Assembly (NCBI GenBank): GCA_016183655.1
Contig: JACPEH010000009.1
Coordinates: 62,001 to 126,000 of the forward strand
From: Rhodocyclales bacterium
GTDB taxonomy: Bacteria > Pseudomonadota > Gammaproteobacteria > Burkholderiales > Rhodocyclaceae
Length of the DNA: 64,000 nucleotides
Direction of reading: 5' to 3'
The notes under the pieces were generated by a model, which saw nothing but the letters and a program-made list of their open reading frames with translations, made no database searches and was not told the origin of the DNA. The position numbers were made by a program, and so were the translations under genes. Positions 54,521 to 63,694 of the stretch are shown here, piece after piece (the stretch's first letter is position 1; each line of letters begins with the position of its first letter).

Positions 54521-56005
54521 ATGGCATTTGCCAACGATGTCCGCTTCACGGTGGACCAACGCTCCATCCTCGCCCGCCTGCAGGCCGTGCTGCCGCCCGA
54601 CGCGCTGCTCTCGGCCGAGGAGGACATGCGCCCCTACGAGTGCGACGGCCTCACCGCCTACCGCGCGCTGCCGCTGCTGGTGGCGCTGCCGCAGACGGAA
54701 GCCCAGGTGCAGGCCGTGCTGCGCGCCTGCCATGAGCTGAAGGTGCCGGTGGTGCCGCGCGGCGCCGCCACCGGCCTGTCCGGCGGCGCCATGCCGCACG
54801 AGGACGGCGTCGTGCTGTCGCTGGCGCGCTTCAAGAAGATCCTCAAGATCGACCCGCTGTCGCGCACCGCGCTGGTCCAGCCGGGCGTGCGCAACCTCGC
54901 CGTGTCGGAGGCGGCAGCGCCCTACGGGCTCTACTACGCGCCCGATCCGTCGTCGCAGATCGCCTGCACCATCGGCGGCAACGTCGCCGAAAACTCGGGC
55001 GGCGTGCATTGCCTGAAGTACGGGCTGACCGTGCATAACGTGCTCAAGGTGCGCGGCTTCACGGTCGAGGGCGAGGCCGTCGAATTCGGCGCCGACGCGC
55101 TCGATGCGCCCGGTCTCGACCTGCTCGCGCTGATCAACGGCTCCGAGGGGCTGCTTGCGGTGATCACCGAGGTGACGGTGAAGCTGACGCCGAAGCCGGA
55201 GCTGGCGCAGGTGGTGCTGGCCTATTTCGACGACGTGCAGAAGGCCGGCAACGCGGTCGCCGACGTCATCGCCGCCGGCATCATCCCGGGCGGCCTGGAA
55301 ATGATGGACAAGGCGGCGACGCACGCCGTCGAACCCTACGTCAAGGCCGGCTACGACCTCGATGCCGAGGCCGTGCTGCTGTGCGAATCGGACGGCACGC
55401 CGGCTGAAGTCGCCGAGGAAATCGAGCGCATGAAGATGGTGCTGGAGAAGAGCGGCGCCACCTCGCTGGTCGTCTCGCAGAGCGAGGCGGAGCGACTGCG
55501 CTTCTGGGCCGGGCGCAAGGCGGCGTTCCCGGCGGTCGGCCGCATCACGCCGGACTACCTGTGCATGGACGGCACCATTCCGCGGAAGCGCCTGGCCGAG
55601 ATGCTGGAAGCGATCGGCGACCTCTCGGTGAAGTACGGGCTGCGCTGCGCCAACGTCTTCCACGCCGGCGACGGCAACCTGCACCCGCTGATCATGTACG
55701 ACGCCAACCAGCCGGGCGAGGTCGAGCGCGCCACCGCCTTCGGCGCCGAGATCCTCGAACTGTCGGTGCAGCTGGGCGGCACCATCACCGGCGAGCACGG
55801 CGTCGGCGTCGAGAAGATCGACGTCATGGCGGCGCAGTTCACGCCGGCCGAGATCTCCGCCTTCCATCGGCTGAAGGCGGCCTTCGACGAGAAGGGGCTG
55901 CTCAATCCGGGCAAGGGCATCCCGACCTTGGCCCGCTGCCGCGAATACACCCTGACGCGCGCCCAGACCGGTTCTGCGGCCGCAATCACGCCGCCGAGGT
56001 TCTGA
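54521..56005 (+). CDS. glcD: Glycolate oxidase subunit GlcD (FAD-linked)
   Basis: The 494-residue protein has an FAD-binding type 4 domain (PVVPRGAATGLSGGAMP; CTIGGNVAENSGGVHCLKYG) and a C-terminal FAD oxidase domain (FHAGDGNLHP, GEHGVGVEKID). It oxidises glycolate to glyoxylate together with GlcE and GlcF at the membrane, passing electrons to quinone. It shares one base with glcE (TGATG). The D-lactate dehydrogenase family is the main alternative; the D-E-F order decides for glycolate. Confidence 0.95.
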   Translation: MAFANDVRFTVDQRSILARLQAVLPPDALLSAEEDMRPYECDGLTAYRALPLLVALPQTEAQVQAVLRACHELKVPVVPRGAATGLSGGAMPHEDGVVLSLARFKKILKIDPLSRTALVQPGVRNLAVSEAAAPYGLYYAPDPSSQIACTIGGNVAENSGGVHCLKYGLTVHNVLKVRGFTVEGEAVEFGADALDAPGLDLLALINGSEGLLAVITEVTVKLTPKPELAQVVLAYFDDVQKAGNAVADVIAAGIIPGGLEMMDKAATHAVEPYVKAGYDLDAEAVLLCESDGTPAEVAEEIERMKMVLEKSGATSLVVSQSEAERLRFWAGRKAAFPAVGRITPDYLCMDGTIPRKRLAEMLEAIGDLSVKYGLRCANVFHAGDGNLHPLIMYDANQPGEVERATAFGAEILELSVQLGGTITGEHGVGVEKIDVMAAQFTPAEISAFHRLKAAFDEKGLLNPGKGIPTLARCREYTLTRAQTGSAAAITPPRF

Positions 56006-57075
56006 TGGATACCGTGCTCAAGGAATGGATCGGACGCGTGCACGACGCCGTCGAGACGCAGCAGACGCTGTGCATCCGCGGCGGCGGCAGCAAGGATTTC
56101 TACGGCGGCAACCCGGCCGGGCCGGTGCTCGACACCACCGCCTACCGCGGCATCGTCGCCTACGAGCCGACCGAGCTGGTGGTCGTCGCCCGCGCCGGCA
56201 CGCCGCTCGCCGAACTGGAGGCGCTGCTCGCCGAAAAAGGCCAGTGCCTGCCCTTCGAGCCGCCGCATTTCGGCGCTGGTCGTGCGACCGTCGGCGGCAT
56301 GGTCGCCGCCGGTCTTTCCGGCCCGCGCCGGGCGGCGGTCGGCGCCGTGCGCGACTACGTGCTCGGCGTCAAGCTGATCGACGGCAAGGGGGAGTGGTTG
56401 TCCTTCGGCGGCCAGGTGATGAAGAACGTCGCCGGCTACGACGTGCCGCGCCTGATGGCCGGCAGCCTCGGCACCCTCGGCGTGGTTGCCGAGGTGGCGC
56501 TGAAGGTGCTGCCGGTGCCGGTCGCCGAGCGCACGCTGCGCTTCGCGCTGGGCGAGGCCGAGGCGCTGAAGAAGCTCAATGCCTGGGGCGGCCAGCCGCT
56601 GCCGATCGCCGCCTCGGCCTGGCACGACGGCGCGCTGACGGTCCGCCTGATGGGCGCCCGCGCCGCCGTCGACGCCGCACAGGCGGCGCTGGGCGGCGAG
56701 CCGGTCGCCGACGCGGCCGCGTTCTGGCAGGGCGTGCGCGACCAGACGCACGCCTTCTTCGCCGGTGACGGGCCGCTGTGGCGCCTGTCGGTGGCGTCGG
56801 TGACGCCGCCGCTCGGCATTCCCGGCCCGACGCTGATCGAATGGGGCGGCGCGCTGCGCTGGCTGCGCGGCGACCAGGGCGCCGAGCAGGTCCGCTCGGC
56901 GGCGGCGCGCGCCGGCGGGCATGCCACGCTGTTCCGCGGCGGCGATGCGATCAAGGCCTCGGCCGGGGTCTTCCATCCGCTGTCGCCGGCGCTGCTGCGC
57001 ATCCACGCCAACCTGAAGCGGGCCTTCGACCCGCACGGCGTGTTCAACCGCGGCCGCATGTACCCCGATTTTTAA
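56005..57075 (+). CDS. glcE: Glycolate oxidase subunit GlcE (FAD-binding)
   Basis: The 356-residue protein has the same FAD-binding fold as GlcD but shorter and without the full oxidase domain (CIRGGGSKDFYGG; RATVGGMVAAGLSGPRR; AGSLGTLGVVAEVALKVLP). It is the second flavin-type subunit of glycolate oxidase. ATG 56005 overlaps the glcD stop. Confidence 0.94.
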   Translation: MDTVLKEWIGRVHDAVETQQTLCIRGGGSKDFYGGNPAGPVLDTTAYRGIVAYEPTELVVVARAGTPLAELEALLAEKGQCLPFEPPHFGAGRATVGGMVAAGLSGPRRAAVGAVRDYVLGVKLIDGKGEWLSFGGQVMKNVAGYDVPRLMAGSLGTLGVVAEVALKVLPVPVAERTLRFALGEAEALKKLNAWGGQPLPIAASAWHDGALTVRLMGARAAVDAAQAALGGEPVADAAAFWQGVRDQTHAFFAGDGPLWRLSVASVTPPLGIPGPTLIEWGGALRWLRGDQGAEQVRSAAARAGGHATLFRGGDAIKASAGVFHPLSPALLRIHANLKRAFDPHGVFNRGRMYPDF

Positions 57076-57087
57076 GAAGCCCCGACC

Positions 57088-58320
57088 ATGCAAACGAATC
57101 TGATCGATTCCTTCAAGGACACGCCGGAGGGCCGCGAGGCCGATGCCATCCTGCGCACCTGCGTGCATTGCGGTTTCTGCACCGCGACCTGTCCCACCTA
57201 CCAGTTGCTCGGCGACGAGCTGGACGGGCCGCGCGGCCGCATCTACCTGATCAAGCAGATGCTCGAAGGCCAGCCGGTGACCGGGAAGACGCAGCTGCAT
57301 CTCGACCGCTGCCTGACCTGCCGCTCGTGCGAGACGACCTGCCCGTCGGGGGTGAAGTATCACCGCCTGCTCGATATCGGACGCCAGTTCCTGAACCAGC
57401 GCGTCGGCCGGTCGTTCGCGCAGAAGGTGGTGCGCAGCCTGCTCAAGGAGGCGTTGCCGCGCCCGTGGATCTTCCGGCCGGCGGTCGCTGCCGGCCAGCT
57501 GGTGCGGCCGCTGCTGCCGCAGGTCCTCGCCGACAAGGTGCCGACCGCGGCGGCCGGGCAGTCGCGCGGCTGGCCGCAATCGAATCATCCGCGCCGCATG
57601 CTGGCGCTCGCCGGCTGCGTGCAGCCGGGGTTGGCGCCGAACACCAATGCGGCGACGGCGCGCCTGCTCGACAAGCTCGGCATCACGCTGTTCGAGGCGC
57701 GCGAGGCCGGCTGCTGCGGCGCGCTGCGCTTCCATCTCGATGCGCAGGAAGCGGCGCAGGATGACATGCGCCGCAACATCGACGCCTGGTGGCCGCACGT
57801 CGAGCAGGGGGTCGAGGCGATCGTCATGACCGCCTCCGGCTGCGGCGCGCACGTCAAGGAATACGGCCTGCTGCTCAAGCACGATCCGGCCTACGCGGCG
57901 AAGGCGGAGCGCATCGCCGCGCTGACCCGGGATGTCTCGGAAATCGTCGCCGCCGAAGCGGAGCGCCTGAAGCCGCTGCTCGCGGCCAAGCCGCAGGCGC
58001 CGCTGAAGCTCGCCTTCCACTCGCCGTGCACGCTGCAGCACGGGCAGAAGATCAAGGGCGTGGTCGAGGAACTGCTGCAGGCGGCCGGCTGCGAACTGAC
58101 GCCGGTGGCCGATCCGCACCTGTGCTGCGGTTCGGCGGGGACCTATTCGATCCTGCAGCCGGAACTGTCGAAGCAACTGCGCGACGCCAAGCTGGCGGCG
58201 CTCTCGGCGGGCGCCCCGAAGCTGATCGTTACTGCTAATATTGGCTGCCAGACCCACCTGCAGAGCGGCAGCGCGACGCCGGTGCGGCACTGGGTCGAGA
58301 TCATAGAAGAACGAATCTAG
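57088..58320 (+). CDS. glcF: Glycolate oxidase iron-sulfur subunit GlcF
   Basis: The 410-residue protein has two 4Fe-4S ferredoxin motifs (CVHCGFCTATCP and CLTCRSCETTCP). Two CCG domains follow (AGCVQPGLAPN, CCGALRFH, CCGSAGTYS) and bind further clusters or cofactors. It passes electrons from GlcD/E towards quinone. It is 12 bp after glcE and closes the operon. Confidence 0.95.
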   Translation: MQTNLIDSFKDTPEGREADAILRTCVHCGFCTATCPTYQLLGDELDGPRGRIYLIKQMLEGQPVTGKTQLHLDRCLTCRSCETTCPSGVKYHRLLDIGRQFLNQRVGRSFAQKVVRSLLKEALPRPWIFRPAVAAGQLVRPLLPQVLADKVPTAAAGQSRGWPQSNHPRRMLALAGCVQPGLAPNTNAATARLLDKLGITLFEAREAGCCGALRFHLDAQEAAQDDMRRNIDAWWPHVEQGVEAIVMTASGCGAHVKEYGLLLKHDPAYAAKAERIAALTRDVSEIVAAEAERLKPLLAAKPQAPLKLAFHSPCTLQHGQKIKGVVEELLQAAGCELTPVADPHLCCGSAGTYSILQPELSKQLRDAKLAALSAGAPKLIVTANIGCQTHLQSGSATPVRHWVEIIEERI

Positions 58321-58404
58321 AAGCGTTCGCGGGTTGCTCCAGTCGTTGGCCACGGGCCTTGGGCTTGCCGCGCTTCTGCTTGAGAACGCATCCCGGGGGA
58401 CGTG

Positions 58405-59283
58405 ATGGCCATCGACCAGGCCTTGCTGACAACGCTTTCCGACGACGAGAGCAAGAGCATCAAGCGCCTCGTCGACAAGGGCATCAAGCTGCCGCTGCAG
58501 CCGCACGTGCTGGAAGAGATGCGGCACCTGCTCAGCCGCGGCGTCACCGACCTGCGCGTCATCGCGCGCAGCATCAGCCAGGATGCCGGCATCGTCGCCG
58601 CGCTGTTCCGCGTCGTGCAGAGCGCCGCCTACCGACGCATGCAACCCTTCGAGTCGGTCGAGCAGATCCTGCAGGCGATCGGCACCCGGCAGACCTTCAA
58701 TATCGTCCAGGCGGTGGCGCTCGCCGCTGCCATGCCGTCGAAGCACAACGCGCAGGCCTTCGGAGCCTTCTGGGCGCGCTCGCAGGCGGTGGCGCAGATC
58801 GCCATGCTGATCGCTGAGGACCGCGTCTCGGTGTGCAACATCTTTCCCGACCAGGCCTATCTCGCCGGCATCTTCCACGACTGCGGCGTGCCGGTGCTGA
58901 TGCAGCGCTTCTCCACCTACTGCAAGGCCATGCACGCTGACGAGCAGGGCGCCTGGCTCGATCTCGCCGAGGAGGACAAGCGTTTCAACGCCGACCATTG
59001 CGTGGTCGGCTACCTGGTCGGCAAGCACTGGAAGCTGCCGGACTTCATCTGCGACGCGATCCGCTTTCACCACGACATGGCCGGCCTCGGCAACCACGCC
59101 GCGCGGACCATGGTCGGCATCCTGCAGCTGGCGATCCACCTCTATTATCTCGACCTGCACATCGAGAACCCGGAGTGGCCGCGGGTCGAGGCGGCGGTAG
59201 CCGACGAGCTGGGCCTGCGCAGCGACGCCCTGCCGGAATTCATCGACGATATCTTCGAGCGTTACCACAGCGAGCAGCGATAA
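58405..59283 (+). CDS. HDOD-domain signalling protein
   Basis: The 292-residue protein has an HDOD domain (residues about 30-230; LPLQPHVLEEMRHLLSRG, ISQDAGIVAALFRVVQSAAYRRM, AGIFHDCGVPVLMQRF, HCVVGYLVGKHWKLPDFICDAIRFHH). HDOD is a non-catalytic HD-like fold used in regulatory proteins of two-component and c-di-GMP networks. No output domain follows. Start ATG 58405 behind GGGGGA. Confidence 0.88.
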   Translation: MAIDQALLTTLSDDESKSIKRLVDKGIKLPLQPHVLEEMRHLLSRGVTDLRVIARSISQDAGIVAALFRVVQSAAYRRMQPFESVEQILQAIGTRQTFNIVQAVALAAAMPSKHNAQAFGAFWARSQAVAQIAMLIAEDRVSVCNIFPDQAYLAGIFHDCGVPVLMQRFSTYCKAMHADEQGAWLDLAEEDKRFNADHCVVGYLVGKHWKLPDFICDAIRFHHDMAGLGNHAARTMVGILQLAIHLYYLDLHIENPEWPRVEAAVADELGLRSDALPEFIDDIFERYHSEQR

Positions 59284-59285
59284 CC

Positions 59286-60980
59286 ATGGTCATGCATCTC
59301 GACGCCGCTTCGGCCGACTACCAGGCGATCCACGACAATTTCCGCTGGCAGGTGCCGGCGCGCTACAACATCGGCGTCGACATCTGCGGCCGCTGGGCCG
59401 CCGACCGCACGCGCTTCGCGCTGTACTACGAGGACGACGCCGGCAACACCTCGGCGTGGACCTTCTGGGACCTCCAGCGCGCGGCCAACCGCCTGTCCAA
59501 CGTGCTCGGCGCGCTCGGCTCGCTGACCGGCGACCGCGTCGCGATCATGATGCCGCAGCGCCCGCACACCGGCATCGCCCACGTCGCCGTCTACCAGATG
59601 GGCGCCGTCGCCTTGCCGCTGTCCCACCTGTTCGGTCCGGACGCGCTCGAATATCGTCTTGCCGACGCCGGCGCGCACGTCGCCATCGTCGACGAGACGA
59701 CGCTGCCGAAACTGCTGGAGATCCGCGACCGGCTGCCGGGGTTAAAGCACATCATCGGCGTCGACATCGACCCGGCGACCGCCGCTGCGGCCGGCGTCAA
59801 ACCCTGGGACGCGGTGCTGGAGCACGCTTCGCCGCGCTACGTACCGGTCGATACCGCCGCCGACGACCCGGCGATGATCATCTACACCAGCGGCACCACC
59901 GGCAACCCGAAGGGCGCGCTGATGGCGCACCGCACGCTGATCGGCAACCTCTCCGGTTTCGTCTGCTCGCACGACTATTTTCCGCAGCCCGGCGACCTGT
60001 TCTGGTCGCCGGCCGATTGGGCATGGACCGGCGGCCTCTTCGACGTGCTCCTGCCGGTGTGGCGCTTCGGCATGCCGCTCCTGGCCTACAAGGGGCGCTT
60101 CGACGCCGAGAAGGCGTTCTATCTGATCGAGAAGTACGGCGTCAGGAACACCTTCCTCTTCCCGACCGCACTGAAGATGATGATGAAGGCGGTGCCCGAG
60201 CCGAAGGCGCGCTACGACCTCGATCTGCGCACCATCATGAGCGCCGGCGAGCCGGTCGGCGAGGCGGTCTTCCACTGGGCGCAGGAGAAGCTTGGCGTCA
60301 CCATCAACGAGATGTTCGGGCAGACCGAGATGAATTACGTGATCGGCAACTGCAATGCCGCCTGGCCGGCGCGGCCGGGAGCGATGGGCCGCGCCTATCC
60401 GGGACACCGCGTCGGCATCATCGACGAACTCGGCAACCCGCTGCCGCCGGGCGAAACCGGCGAGGTCGCCGTGCACCGCGTCTGCAACGGCCAGCCCGAC
60501 CCGGTGATCCTGCTCGAATACTGGAAGAAGCCGGCGGCGACCGCCGAGAAGTTCATCGGGCCGGAGGGAGATGCGGGCTGGGGACGCACCGGCGACCTGG
60601 CGCGCCTCGATGCGGACGGCTACTTCTGGTACCAGGGCCGCGCCGACGACGTGTTCAAGAGCGGCGGCTACCGCATCGGCCCGTCCGAGATCGAGAACTG
60701 CCTGTTGAAGCATGCCGCGGTCGCCAACGCGGCGGTGATCGGCGTTCCCGACGAGACGCGCGGCACCGTGGTCAAGGCCTTCATCGTGCTGCAGCCGGGC
60801 GTCGCCGGCAGCGAGGCACTGGTCGGCGAATTGCAGGCGCACGTGCGGAAGACGCTGGCGCCGTACGAGACGCCGAAGGCGATCGAGTTCGTCGACGCCT
60901 TGCCGATGACCACGACCGGAAAAATCCAGCGACGCGTGCTGCGTCAGCGAGAAATCGAGAGAACGGGGAATCAGTCATGA
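59286..60980 (+). CDS. Acyl-CoA synthetase (AMP-forming)
   Basis: The 564-residue protein belongs to the adenylate-forming family. The P-loop motif is IIYTSGTTGNPKGAL, the hinge is GRADDVFKSGGYRIGPSEIEN, and the catalytic Lys lies in TTTGKIQRRVLR. The N-terminus (NFRWQVPARYNIGVDICGRW) matches the medium-chain/benzoate-type MACS group, so a short- or medium-chain or aromatic acid is the likely substrate. ATG 59286 is chosen from the family N-terminus; its frame is open further upstream. Its stop overlaps the next gene (ATGA). Confidence 0.9.
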   Translation: MVMHLDAASADYQAIHDNFRWQVPARYNIGVDICGRWAADRTRFALYYEDDAGNTSAWTFWDLQRAANRLSNVLGALGSLTGDRVAIMMPQRPHTGIAHVAVYQMGAVALPLSHLFGPDALEYRLADAGAHVAIVDETTLPKLLEIRDRLPGLKHIIGVDIDPATAAAAGVKPWDAVLEHASPRYVPVDTAADDPAMIIYTSGTTGNPKGALMAHRTLIGNLSGFVCSHDYFPQPGDLFWSPADWAWTGGLFDVLLPVWRFGMPLLAYKGRFDAEKAFYLIEKYGVRNTFLFPTALKMMMKAVPEPKARYDLDLRTIMSAGEPVGEAVFHWAQEKLGVTINEMFGQTEMNYVIGNCNAAWPARPGAMGRAYPGHRVGIIDELGNPLPPGETGEVAVHRVCNGQPDPVILLEYWKKPAATAEKFIGPEGDAGWGRTGDLARLDADGYFWYQGRADDVFKSGGYRIGPSEIENCLLKHAAVANAAVIGVPDETRGTVVKAFIVLQPGVAGSEALVGELQAHVRKTLAPYETPKAIEFVDALPMTTTGKIQRRVLRQREIERTGNQS

Positions 60981-61279
60981 GCGAAAACGAGCAAGGCGTC
61001 GGCACGGGCGCCGTCGAGCGGCGAAGCAACGACAAGCTGCGGGCGCTGTTCGATACGGCCTACGCGATGATCGAGCCTTTCTTCGATCCGGATCAGGGCT
61101 GGGCCGGGCATTCGCTCGAACACCTCGCCTTCCGCGTGCTGCGCGAGAACTTCCCCGACCTTTCCGGCGAGGAGGTCCATACCATCGTCGTCGTCGCCCA
61201 CCGCGTCTACATCGAGCACAATCCCGCGCGCAGCGGGCATCTGCGCCGCCCCGAAGAAATCCGGCCTCCCTGCCTGTGA
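60977..61279 (+). CDS. Small hypothetical protein coupled to acyl-CoA synthetase
   Basis: The protein has 100 residues and is not recognised. It has no signal peptide or membrane helix. The core is helical (DKLRALFDTAYAMIEPFF, SLEHLAFRVLRENFPDLS, VHTIVVVAHRVYIEHN). It starts in the ATGA overlap with the synthetase stop, so the two are probably translated together. A role as an accessory or regulatory subunit of the synthetase is only a guess. Confidence 0.55.
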   Translation: MSENEQGVGTGAVERRSNDKLRALFDTAYAMIEPFFDPDQGWAGHSLEHLAFRVLRENFPDLSGEEVHTIVVVAHRVYIEHNPARSGHLRRPEEIRPPCL

Positions 61280-61317
61280 GCGGCGATGTTATGCTTTCGT
61301 CCGCCTGAGGAGGAGGA

Positions 61318-62079
61318 ATGCCACTAACAATAGACGCCTGCGTCGCACAGCACATCGGCGACCGCAAGGAACAGCAGGACCGCGCCGGAATCTTTCCGCA
61401 TCCGAAGAAGAGGGGCGTGGTGCTCGCCGTCGTCGCCGACGGCATGGGCGGCCATGCCGGCGGCGCCGTCGCTGCCGAGCAGGTGCTGTACACCGCGAAA
61501 AGCAACCTGGAGCACTATGCGGTCGGCGACGAGACGCCGCGCTCGCTGCTGGAGGCGAGCGTCAACGAAGCGCATACGATGATCAAGGCGATGCGCATGG
61601 TGAACGAGAAGGACCCGCACAGCACGACGGTGATGTTGCTGCTGCAGCCGGGGAAGGTCAGCTGGGCGCATTGCGGCGACAGCCGCCTGTACCGTTTTCG
61701 CGGCGACAGCACGCTGTTCCACACCACCGACCATTCCTACGTCGAGCATCTGGTGGCGCAGGGCAAGATCACGCCCGAACAGGCGCTGGTGCATCCCAAC
61801 CGCAACATCCTGCTGACCTCGATGGGCGGCGGCGAGCCGCCCAAGGTCGACTTCGGCGAGGCCGCCGACCTGCAGGCCGGCGACTGCTTCCTGCTCTGCT
61901 CGGACGGCCTCTGGGGCTATTTCAGCGATGCCGAACTGGCCGGCGTGGTGGCCGCGTTTTCCGCCCGCGAGGCGGCCGGCTTGCTGGTCGAGCGGGCGCG
62001 GGAGCGGGCCAGCGGCGAGGGCGACAACATTTCGCTGGCCATCCTGAAACTGATCGAGGTGCCGGCCAAGGCGTCCTGA
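61318..62079 (+). CDS. PP2C-type Ser/Thr protein phosphatase
   Basis: The 253-residue protein has PP2C metal-site motifs (VVADGMGGHAGGAVAAEQV; WAHCGDSRLYRFRG; LLCSDGLWGYFSD; GEGDNISLAIL). Such phosphatases reverse Hanks-type kinases or act in partner-switch signalling; no kinase is next to it. ATG 61318 follows GGAGGAGG. It converges with rhlE across a bidirectional terminator. Confidence 0.93.
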   Translation: MPLTIDACVAQHIGDRKEQQDRAGIFPHPKKRGVVLAVVADGMGGHAGGAVAAEQVLYTAKSNLEHYAVGDETPRSLLEASVNEAHTMIKAMRMVNEKDPHSTTVMLLLQPGKVSWAHCGDSRLYRFRGDSTLFHTTDHSYVEHLVAQGKITPEQALVHPNRNILLTSMGGGEPPKVDFGEAADLQAGDCFLLCSDGLWGYFSDAELAGVVAAFSAREAAGLLVERARERASGEGDNISLAILKLIEVPAKAS

Positions 62080-62112
62080 CCACGCGTCGAGCACTTACCG
62101 ATCGCGCAAACA

Positions 62113-62146
62113 AAAACGGCGCCTGACAGACTGCAGGCGCCGTTTT
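62113..62146. terminator. Bidirectional rho-independent terminator
   Basis: AAAACGGCGCCTG (62113-62125) pairs with CAGGCGCCGTTTT (62134-62146) around an 8-base loop, giving A/T runs on both sides. It serves the converging PP2C and rhlE genes. Confidence 0.93.
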
Positions 62147-62164
62147 CTTTCGGGTGCGACCGTT

Positions 62165-63610
62165 TCAGCTGCGTTTGCCGAGGCCGCCGAGCAGCGCCGC
62201 GACCGGGCGCTTCGGCTTGTGCGGGTCGGGCTTGGCGTGCGGCTTGTCGTCCAGCGGCACTTCGCCGCGCGGCTCCAGTTCCTTGGACTCGTAGGGGGCG
62301 CTGAAGTCGAAACCGTCCGCGGCGATGTGGCGCTTCGCATGGCGCGGTTCGCGCTCGCGCTCGCGCGCCGCATAGGGCTCGCGACGCGGCGCGACGGCCG
62401 GCGGCGGCGCCTCCGGGCGGCGGTGATGCTTCTTCTTGCCGGTCGGCGGGTACTCGTAGTCGTATTCCGGGGCGAAGCCCGGGATCACCACCTGCTCGAC
62501 GCTGATCTTGATCAGCTTCTCGATGTCGACCAGATACTGCACCTCGTCGGCCGAGACCAGCGAGACCGCCGTCCCTTTCTTGCCGGCGCGGCCGGTACGG
62601 CCGATGCGGTGTACGTAGTCTTCCGGCGTGTGCGGCAGCTCGAAGTTGATCACGTGCGGCAGCTCGTCGATGTCCAGCCCGCGCGCGGCGACGTCGGTGG
62701 CGACCAGCACCTTGACCGAGCCGTCCTTGAACGCTTCCAGCGCCTTCAGCCGTTCCGATTGCGACTTGTCGCCGTGGATCGCGTCGGCGGCGATGCCGGC
62801 CTTCGCCAGTTCGCGGGCGAGCTTGCCGGTCTCCTGCTTGGTGCGGGTGAATACCAGCACCTGGTCGTATTCGTCGGACTTCAGCAGCTTGGTCAGCAGC
62901 GCGCGCTTGGCTTCGGCGGACACCGGATGCACGCGGTGCGTGATCGTCTCCGACACCGTGTTGCGCTTCGCCACCTCGACCAGCTCCGGCGACTTGAGCA
63001 TGGTGTCGGCGAGCTTCTTGATCTCGTTCGAGAAGGTCGCCGAGAACAGCAGGCTCTGCCGCGTGTCCTTCGGCAGCAGGTTGATGATGCGCGTGACGTC
63101 GGGGATGAAGCCCATGTCCAGCATGCGGTCGGCCTCGTCGAGGACCAGCGCCTGCACGCTCTGGAAGTTCAGGCATTTCTGCTCGACCAGGTCGAGCAGC
63201 CGGCCCGGCGTGGCGACGAGGAACTCGACGCCCTTCCTGATGGCCTCGATCTGCGGCTTGATGTCGACGCCGCCGTAGACGCACAGCGTGCGGAACGGCG
63301 TGTACTTGGCGTAGGTCGCCAGGTTCTCGTGCACCTGGATCGCCAGCTCGCGCGTCGGCGCCAGGATCAGCGCGCGCACCGGGTGGCGCGCCGGCGACGG
63401 GCTCGGGCTGGCGTGCGGCAGCAGGCGTTGCAGGAGCGGCAGCGTGAAGGCGGCCGTCTTGCCGGTGCCGGTCTGGGCGCCGCCCATGATGTCCTTGCCG
63501 GCCATGACCAGCGGAATGGCCTTCTGCTGGATCGGTGTGGGCTCGGTGTAGCCCTGGTCGGCAACGGCACGGAGAATTTCGGGCGCAAGGCCGAGCTCGT
63601 CAAAACGCAT
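62165..63610 (-). CDS. rhlE: DEAD-box RNA helicase RhlE
   Basis: The 481-residue protein has all DEAD-box motifs in order: Q motif ([26 protein letters not shown]), [43 protein letters not shown] and HRIGRTGR. A basic, Lys/Arg/His-rich C-terminal tail of about 110 residues is usual for RhlE. It remodels RNA in ribosome assembly and cold response. ATG 63610 is preferred over the upstream in-frame TTG and GTG because the GAGGG site lies eight bases before it. A possible promoter (TATAAT on the minus strand, 63657-63662) gives a leader of about 45 bases. Confidence 0.94.
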   Translation of the reverse strand: MRFDELGLAPEILRAVADQGYTEPTPIQQKAIPLVMAGKDIMGGAQTGTGKTAAFTLPLLQRLLPHASPSPSPARHPVRALILAPTRELAIQVHENLATYAKYTPFRTLCVYGGVDIKPQIEAIRKGVEFLVATPGRLLDLVEQKCLNFQSVQALVLDEADRMLDMGFIPDVTRIINLLPKDTRQSLLFSATFSNEIKKLADTMLKSPELVEVAKRNTVSETITHRVHPVSAEAKRALLTKLLKSDEYDQVLVFTRTKQETGKLARELAKAGIAADAIHGDKSQSERLKALEAFKDGSVKVLVATDVAARGLDIDELPHVINFELPHTPEDYVHRIGRTGRAGKKGTAVSLVSADEVQYLVDIEKLIKISVEQVVIPGFAPEYDYEYPPTGKKKHHRRPEAPPPAVAPRREPYAAREREREPRHAKRHIAADGFDFSAPYESKELEPRGEVPLDDKPHAKPDPHKPKRPVAALLGGLGKRS

Positions 63611-63656
63611 CGGCGACACCCTCAAACAAATTTGTAATCAATGGCATAGGCCCGCG

Positions 63657-63662
63657 ATTATA
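63657..63662 (-). promoter_or_regulatory. Possible -10 box for rhlE
   Basis: The minus strand reads TATAAT, an exact -10 hexamer, 47 bp upstream of the rhlE start; no good -35 is visible at the expected distance. Confidence 0.4.
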
Positions 63663-63694
63663 CACGGATACACGGCGCGCAGCGCGGCTGCCGG

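Noticed and set aside
55555-59268. A 1237-codon open frame on the minus strand across glcD-glcF and the HDOD gene
   Set aside because: It is antisense to well-identified genes, is rich in Arg/Gln/Asp/His as expected from GC-rich complement, and has no domain.
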